A stretch of DNA of 64,000 nt, from the NCBI GenBank assembly GCA_943371245.1, contig CALRTY020000010.1, positions 44,710 to 108,709 of the forward strand. The letters run 5' to 3'. The notes below the pieces were generated by a model. That model saw nothing but the letters and a program-made list of their open reading frames with translations. It searched no databases and was not told the DNA's origin. This stretch comes from UBA5018 sp947463165. GTDB taxonomy: Bacteria; Cyanobacteriota; Cyanobacteriia; PCC-6307; Cyanobiaceae. The translations under genes and the position numbers were made by a program. Each line of letters opens with the position of its first letter. Within the stretch, counting starts at the first letter, position 1. Below, in pieces: positions 59,710 through 64,000 of the stretch.

Positions 59710-61272
59710 ATGCAACTGATAACCAGCTGTCGTGAGCTGGTGCATTGGCGGCGCTCTTGCAGGGCTCCGGTGCACTTTGTGCCCACCATGGGGGCGCTGC
59801 ATCACGGCCATCGCCACCTGATTGAACGGGCTGGGGCGGGCCCCACCGCCACATCAGCTCCCCAGGTGGTGGTGAGCGTGTTTGTAAATCCCTTGCAATT
59901 CGCTCCAGGGGAGGATTTTGACCGCTACCCGGCCAGCCTCAGCCTCGATGCCGACCTGGCCGCAGCCGCCGGTGCCGACCTGTTGTTCGCGCCCAGTGTG
60001 GCGGAGCTCTATCCGTCGGGGGTGGAGGAGCTGTTCCAACTGCAGGTGCCAAAGGCCCTGCAGGCAGTGCTCTGCGGGCGCAGTCGCCCTGGTCATTTCA
60101 ATGGCGTGGCCACGGTGGTGGCTCGCCTGCTTGGCCTGGTGCGGCCAGATCGCCTGCTGCTCGGCGAAAAGGACTGGCAGCAGTTGGTGATTCTGCGCCG
60201 CCTGGTGAGCGAGCTGGGGCTGCCGCTGGCGGTGCAGGGCTGTGCCACGGTGCGGGACAGCGATGGCTTGGCTACCAGTTCTCGCAATAGCTATCTCCAG
60301 GCGGAGCAGCGTGCCCTGGCCCTGGCCCTGCCCCGAACCCTGGCGGCTATACGACAGCGATTTCAGGCTGATGCTGCTGACCTTGCCACCGACAAGCTGG
60401 TGGCGGAGACCCGCCAGCGCCTGGAATCCGCCGGGTTAATGGTGGATTATGTGGAGCTGGTGCAAGCTGCCACGCTGCTGCCCTTGGCTGCTCCCCGTGG
60501 GGTAAGCCTGCTGGCCGCGGCCGTGTTTTGCGGGCCCGCCCGTCTCATCGATCACACCGTGCTGATGGCTCGCGCTCCAATTGTTGCCATTGATGGCCCC
60601 GCCGGGGCGGGCAAGAGCACCGTTACCCGAGCTTTTGCGCGGCGGCTGGGGCTGATTTACCTCGATACCGGTGCCATGTATCGCGCCGTCACCTGGTGGG
60701 TGCTGAGCCAAGGGGCCGATCCGGCCGCGGCCGCTGCGGTGGCCCCATTGCTGGAAAACCTCGACCTGCGGCTCTCCCATGGCCCAGAAGGCGAGCAACT
60801 GGTGAGCATCAACGGCCATGAAGTGAGCATTGCTATTCGCAGCCCTGAGGTCACCGCCCAGGTGTCGGTGGTGGCAGCCCATGGCTGTGTGCGCCAGGCC
60901 CTCACCCACCAGCAACAGGCGATGGGAGAGCGGGGCGGGCTGGTGGCCGAGGGTCGCGACATCGGCACAGCTGTTTTCCCCGGAGCCGATCTGAAGGTGT
61001 TTCTCACCGCCACCGTGGCCGAGCGGGCCAGGCGGCGGGCGCTGGACCTGGAGCGGCAGGGCTTCGCGGTGCCGCCTCTCGATGAGCTGGAAGCCCAGAT
61101 CGCCGAGCGCGACCATCGCGATGCCAGCCGCGAGGTGTCACCCCTGCTGATGGCTGACGACGCGGTGGAACTGGTCAGCGATGGGCTCGGCATTGAAGCA
61201 GTGATCCAAGCTCTGGTGGATCTTTTTCGAGAGCGGGTGCCTGAGGAGGCCTGGCCCGATCCAGCCGCCTGA
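59710..61272 (+). CDS. panC: Bifunctional pantoate-beta-alanine ligase/cytidylate kinase
   Basis: Fusion protein usual in cyanobacteria. Residues 1-280 are PanC (pantothenate synthesis): FVPTMGALHHGHRHLI with the HIGH-like motif, VNPLQFAPGEDFDRYP, HFNGVATVVARL and LGEKDWQQL. From about residue 295 the CMP kinase begins: IDGPAGAGKSTVTRAFARRL, LIYLDTGAMYRAVTWWV, VAEGRDIGTAVFPGADLKVF, and AERDHRDASREVSPL. Both halves look complete in 520 residues. The start MQLITSCRELVHW fits. Converges on the phosphatase gene with a 34-base gap. Confidence 0.96.
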   Translation: MQLITSCRELVHWRRSCRAPVHFVPTMGALHHGHRHLIERAGAGPTATSAPQVVVSVFVNPLQFAPGEDFDRYPASLSLDADLAAAAGADLLFAPSVAELYPSGVEELFQLQVPKALQAVLCGRSRPGHFNGVATVVARLLGLVRPDRLLLGEKDWQQLVILRRLVSELGLPLAVQGCATVRDSDGLATSSRNSYLQAEQRALALALPRTLAAIRQRFQADAADLATDKLVAETRQRLESAGLMVDYVELVQAATLLPLAAPRGVSLLAAAVFCGPARLIDHTVLMARAPIVAIDGPAGAGKSTVTRAFARRLGLIYLDTGAMYRAVTWWVLSQGADPAAAAAVAPLLENLDLRLSHGPEGEQLVSINGHEVSIAIRSPEVTAQVSVVAAHGCVRQALTHQQQAMGERGGLVAEGRDIGTAVFPGADLKVFLTATVAERARRRALDLERQGFAVPPLDELEAQIAERDHRDASREVSPLLMADDAVELVSDGLGIEAVIQALVDLFRERVPEEAWPDPAA

Positions 61273-61306
61273 ATCGGAGCAGAAATCCTGTTCCCCCAGG
61301 GCCAGC

Positions 61307-61804
61307 TCAGCCCCGGCGCAGCTGCTGCAGCAAGCCAAAGCAGGCATCCTCCAGCAGATCCAACACCTGCTCGAAGCCTTGCTCACCGCCGTAGTAGGGG
61401 TCCGGCACATCCCTCACCTGGAAACGACCGCAATAGCGGGTGATCGGCTCAATGCGTGCCATCGGGGCCTTGGGTTGGTGGGGCTGACGATCCAGACCGC
61501 GGGCCAGGGCCTGCACCGCCCGCAGGTTGTCGTCATCCATGGTGAGAATCCGATCAAAGCGGTGCAGATCAGCTGTTTCAATTTGACGGGCCCGGCTGAG
61601 CAGATGGATGCCGCGGCGCTCGGCCGCCGCCCGCATGCGCCGGTCCGCCGGGTTGCCCACATGCCAGCCGCCCGTGCCGGCGCTGTCCACCACAAATTGA
61701 TCCTCCAGACCCTCTTGGGCCAGCAGGTGCAGGAACACCCCCTCGGCGGCCGGCGAGCGGCAGATATTGCCGAGGCAAACAAATAGCAGCCGCTGCTCAG
61801 CCAT
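61307..61804 (-). CDS. Low-molecular-weight protein-tyrosine phosphatase
   Basis: 165-residue phosphatase. The P-loop is LLFVCLGNICRSPAAEG, giving CX5R with Cys 10 and Arg 16; the general-acid loop is DVPDPYYGGEQGF. A core YNxxDRILTMD-like stretch (FDRILTMDDDNLRAV) is present. It may act on phosphotyrosine or arsenate-like substrates. Its start overlaps the stop of the cpcF-type gene by eight bases, so it is translated from the phycocyanin-lyase transcript. Confidence 0.93.
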   Translation of the reverse strand: MAEQRLLFVCLGNICRSPAAEGVFLHLLAQEGLEDQFVVDSAGTGGWHVGNPADRRMRAAAERRGIHLLSRARQIETADLHRFDRILTMDDDNLRAVQALARGLDRQPHQPKAPMARIEPITRYCGRFQVRDVPDPYYGGEQGFEQVLDLLEDACFGLLQQLRRG

Positions 61805-62534
61805 CGGTTCCCTGCCGCTGCGGGATCGCCAGGAGCCTCTGCAGAGCTAGACAGGCCCGCAACCGCACCACGGGAGCCTCCTCCGCCAGGTTGTCGCTGA
61901 GCCCGTGCAGGGCATCCAACAACCGCGAAACGGGTTCAGAATTGAGGCTGCACTGGCTAATCGGGGCCCTGGGCGCCAGGGCCGGAACCAAGGCCGGAGC
62001 CAGGGCTTCCAGCCCCACCGCCACGGCATAGCGCACCACCCATTCGCCGTCGCTGCAGCCAGCCACCAGGGCCTGCAGGCAGCGCTCGGCGATGGGCGGC
62101 CGCTCGCCGGCGGCCAGCGGCTCCAGGTTCAGCTGGCCCAGGCCCCGGGCGGCGGCCCGGCGCACACTGGGGCCGATGTCCCTGGCGAGGGCGTCTTCCA
62201 GCACATCGAGGCCGCGCACATCGCCGATGCCGGCCAGGGCCCTTACGGTCCAGGCCCGGGCGCCGTAGTTGAAACCATCAAGGTTGGCCAGGATCGTGTC
62301 CACGGCCGGCACGCCGATGGCGATCAGACCATCCACGGCGGCCACCGCCGCCCCGGGGTTGTTGAAGCCCAGCACCTCCACCAGGCAGGCGGCCCCATCG
62401 GGATGGCCGGCGGCGGCCAGGGCCTGGGTGGCCTGGAGCAGCCCCAGGGCACTATCGGCGCGCCGCACGGCTTCCACCAGCGATGCCACCAGGGGATCGC
62501 CAGTGCGCTTGGGGTCAACCATCACAGTGGTCAT
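61797..62534 (-). CDS. cpcF: Phycocyanin alpha-subunit phycocyanobilin lyase, CpcF type
   Basis: 245-residue HEAT-like repeat protein, the second subunit of the heterodimeric lyase that attaches bilin to the alpha phycocyanin Cys. Repeats such as NPGAAVAAVDGLIAIGVPAV, YGARAWTVRALAGIGDVRGL and SVRRAAARGLGQL are typical of CpcF. The order cpcA-cpcE-cpcF on one strand supports the name over PecF or RpcF-like variants, though those cannot be excluded from sequence reading alone. The 186-base gap to cpcE is filled with tandem repeats. Confidence 0.87.
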   Translation of the reverse strand: MTTVMVDPKRTGDPLVASLVEAVRRADSALGLLQATQALAAAGHPDGAACLVEVLGFNNPGAAVAAVDGLIAIGVPAVDTILANLDGFNYGARAWTVRALAGIGDVRGLDVLEDALARDIGPSVRRAAARGLGQLNLEPLAAGERPPIAERCLQALVAGCSDGEWVVRYAVAVGLEALAPALVPALAPRAPISQCSLNSEPVSRLLDALHGLSDNLAEEAPVVRLRACLALQRLLAIPQRQGTDG

Positions 62535-62558
62535 CGGCGGAATTGAGCGCTTTCGGCA

Positions 62559-62630
62559 TTGAACGTTGGCTGAATTGAGCGTTGGCTGAATTGAACGTTG
62601 GCTGAATTGTGCGTTGTTCGAATTGAGTGC
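62559..62630. repeat. 16-bp tandem repeat upstream of cpcF
   Basis: Four to five drifting copies of ttgaacgttggctgaa, immediately before the cpcF start. Confidence 0.85.
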
Positions 62631-62720
62631 TGGCGGCGGTGGTGGTTGGCAACAGCTGGGAGCTGGGTATCGCTGCAGGAGAGCTCACGGTGCGGCAGCC
62701 AAGGGCAGGGCGTCCATAGC

Positions 62721-63716
62721 TCAGAGCAGAGCATCCATGGCCTCGAGCACAGCCACTGTTTCAGAAATGGCCACAGCTTCGGCAACGGCCACAGTTTCGG
62801 CAGCGGCCACTGTTTCGGCAATGGCAACAGCATCGCCAATGGTCACAGTTTCGGCAGCCACCAATGAGTTCCAGCTGGGCGGCGAAGCTCCGACCCCGGG
62901 GCCCACGGTGGCGGCGACGCTGGCGTTTTCCACCAGCCCCCGCAGGGCGATCAGTTTGAGGCTGTTTTCCGCCAGGGTGGCCGCGATCGGGCCCAGGGCA
63001 GGCCGCCAGCCGGCGGCCCCCAGATCCATCAAGGCGGCGCGGCGCACCTGCAGCTGCTGGTGTTGCAGCAGGTCCACCAGCTGTTGACCCCAGCGGGGTT
63101 CACCGGTGAGCTGCAGCAGCGCACGGCAGGCGGCGCTGCGGATCAGCGGTCGCTCGTGGTCCACGAACGGCTGGATCACAGCCACCACAGCCCCGTCGGC
63201 CTGGCCGATGTCACCGAGCGCCTCCAGGAGCGCTTCACAGGGCTCCTGGAGGCGGGGCGTACCCGGCTGCTGGGCACCGGCCACAGCAGGGCCGCTGGCC
63301 AGGCGGCGCCGCAGGGGGGCCACGGCCTCCAAGGCGCGCAGCTCGCCGAGGGCGCGGGCGGCCGCCTCGCGCAGGCCGTGGTCTTCGTCTTCGAGGGTGG
63401 CCAGCAGCTCTGGGATGGCTGGCTCAGCAGTGCGGCCGAGCTTGCCGAGGGCCCGGGCGGCATTGCGGGCCACGGCATTTTCCTCCACGCCGGCACCGGG
63501 ATCGCGGGGCCGGCGTTGCCCCATGGCCAGCCTTAGCAAAGGCACGGCGTCTGGGTGAACGCTGCGGTTGCGGCCCAGCCACCAAGCGGCGTAATACTGG
63601 GCCGAGGGGTCGTTGGTGAGGCGCAGCCTCCGCAACGCCTCCGCCTCAGTGATCGGCTCGCCGGCTCCGGCGGTGGGGTCAGCCGAGCTGGAAGGTATGT
63701 CGCCGCTGCCGCTCAT
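62721..63716 (-). CDS. cpcE: Phycocyanin alpha-subunit phycocyanobilin lyase, CpcE type, repetitive C-terminus
   Basis: HEAT-repeat lyase subunit that pairs with CpcF. The start at 63716 is followed by PITEAEALRRLRLTNDPSAQ and YYAAWWLGRNRSVHPDAVPL, the CpcE hallmark, then repeats such as VARNAARALGKLGRTAEPAI and GLREAAARALGELRALEAVA up to about residue 270. The last 45 residues are a Val/Ala/Glu tandem repeat (AETVAAAETVAVAEAV) absent from typical CpcE and encoded by 18-base DNA repeats. An in-frame GTG at 63758 is an alternative start. It follows cpcA after a terminator-like hairpin. Confidence 0.88.
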   Translation of the reverse strand: MSGSGDIPSSSADPTAGAGEPITEAEALRRLRLTNDPSAQYYAAWWLGRNRSVHPDAVPLLRLAMGQRRPRDPGAGVEENAVARNAARALGKLGRTAEPAIPELLATLEDEDHGLREAAARALGELRALEAVAPLRRRLASGPAVAGAQQPGTPRLQEPCEALLEALGDIGQADGAVVAVIQPFVDHERPLIRSAACRALLQLTGEPRWGQQLVDLLQHQQLQVRRAALMDLGAAGWRPALGPIAATLAENSLKLIALRGLVENASVAATVGPGVGASPPSWNSLVAAETVTIGDAVAIAETVAAAETVAVAEAVAISETVAVLEAMDALL

Positions 63717-63807
63717 GGCCCCCAGGGAAATGATCTGCCAAGAATCCGATGCTGCCACCGCCAGGGGCCCGGCGGCGCCGGGCGGCTAGCAAGGAACGCA
63801 AAAGAAC

Positions 63808-63835
63808 AAAAAAAGGCCCCCATGCGGGGGCCGAG
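63808..63835 (-). terminator. Terminator/attenuator between cpcA and cpcE
   Basis: On the minus strand ggcccccgcatgggggcc is a perfect GC-rich hairpin followed by seven T. It should reduce read-through from the strong cpcBA transcript into the lyase genes. Confidence 0.85.
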
Positions 63836-63837
63836 CT

Positions 63838-63890
63838 ACCAATTTGTCTAAAAATCAGACAGATCACCAATTCGTCTAAAAATCAGACGA
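63838..63890. repeat. Direct repeat at the cpcA stop
   Basis: accaatttgtctaaaaatcagac and a near copy accaattcgtctaaaaatcagac, the second including the cpcA stop codon. Confidence 0.75.
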
Positions 63891-64000
63891 GGGCGGCGAT
63901 TGCGTAGTCGATGTAGTTGTTGGCGATCACGCCGGGGTCGCCGGAGATGCCGTGGTTAGCCTTGATGTAGTTCAGGGCTTCGACGTACCAGGAGGGGGAC
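63883..64000 (-). CDS. cpcA: C-phycocyanin alpha subunit, C-terminal end
   Basis: The last 38 residues are in the window: SPSWYVEALNYIKANHGISG then DPGVIANNYIDYAIAALV and stop. This is the conserved C-terminus of the phycocyanin alpha chain, including SWYVEAL and the terminal helix. Phycocyanin is the rod pigment-protein of the phycobilisome. The gene is cut by the window end. The chromophore Cys 84 region is outside the window, so PC versus R-phycocyanin type cannot be read here. Confidence 0.93.
   Translation of the reverse strand, partial: SPSWYVEALNYIKANHGISGDPGVIANNYIDYAIAALV

Overview
The window is chromosomal DNA from a picocyanobacterium of the Synechococcus/Cyanobium type, probably freshwater or otherwise phycocyanin-rich. 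The evidence is the end of a phycocyanin alpha gene next to cpcE- and cpcF-type lyase genes, an orange carotenoid protein with its ketolase and recovery protein, a high-light-inducible protein, PAM68 and DUF1816/DUF3288/DUF1350 proteins, a pantoate ligase-cytidylate kinase fusion and a plastid-type dxr. Core genes are GC-rich, tightly packed and often overlap by 4 to 30 bases. No rRNA operon, intact insertion sequence, prophage or CRISPR array was seen.

Layout. 0-20.6 kb is mostly core: an MscS channel, a DMT exporter, ruvA, rpsO, PAM68, dnaE, gatA, rlmB, mini-RNase III, a STAS protein, carA, trpD, an ABC exporter, msrA and small membrane proteins, ending at tRNA-Pro(GGG). 20.7-25.0 kb is an accessory stretch directly after that tRNA: a VapBC-like pair whose toxin has lost its N-terminus, and a 1136-residue leucine-rich-repeat/Roc-COR GTPase with a C-terminal TIR/DUF4062-like domain. 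The second is the strongest candidate for an unusual signalling or defence protein. 25-40.4 kb returns to housekeeping and redox genes: b561 cytochrome, DnaQ-type exonuclease, PrxQ, DUF1350, phosphoribosyltransferase, DedA, an FMN reductase, radical-SAM ArsS, a UmuD-like protein lacking both catalytic residues, an HLIP, Rrf2, dxr and a 2Fe-2S ferredoxin.

40.4-46.4 kb is gene-poor, visibly AT-richer and full of repeats and remnants. It holds a sigma-70 factor, a Crp-like regulator, a broken sulfate-binding protein gene and MITE-like inverted-repeat elements; an intact cysA follows. 47.6-49.7 kb is the photoprotection operon ocp-crtW-frp. 50-53.1 kb, next to tRNA-Ala(GGC), is a graveyard of toxin-antitoxin genes: nucleotidyltransferase plus broken HEPN, and AbiEi/AbiEii remnants. 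53.4-64 kb is core again: lexA, argF, purM, rlpA, panC-cmk, a low-molecular-weight phosphatase, and the phycocyanin lyases downstream of cpcA.

Two themes run through the window. Degenerate short tandem repeats (4 to 18 bp units) sit between genes and inside disordered protein tails. Defence and toxin-antitoxin genes are present mostly as wrecks, clustered beside tRNA genes. All assignments come from reading translated sequence; no database search was run.
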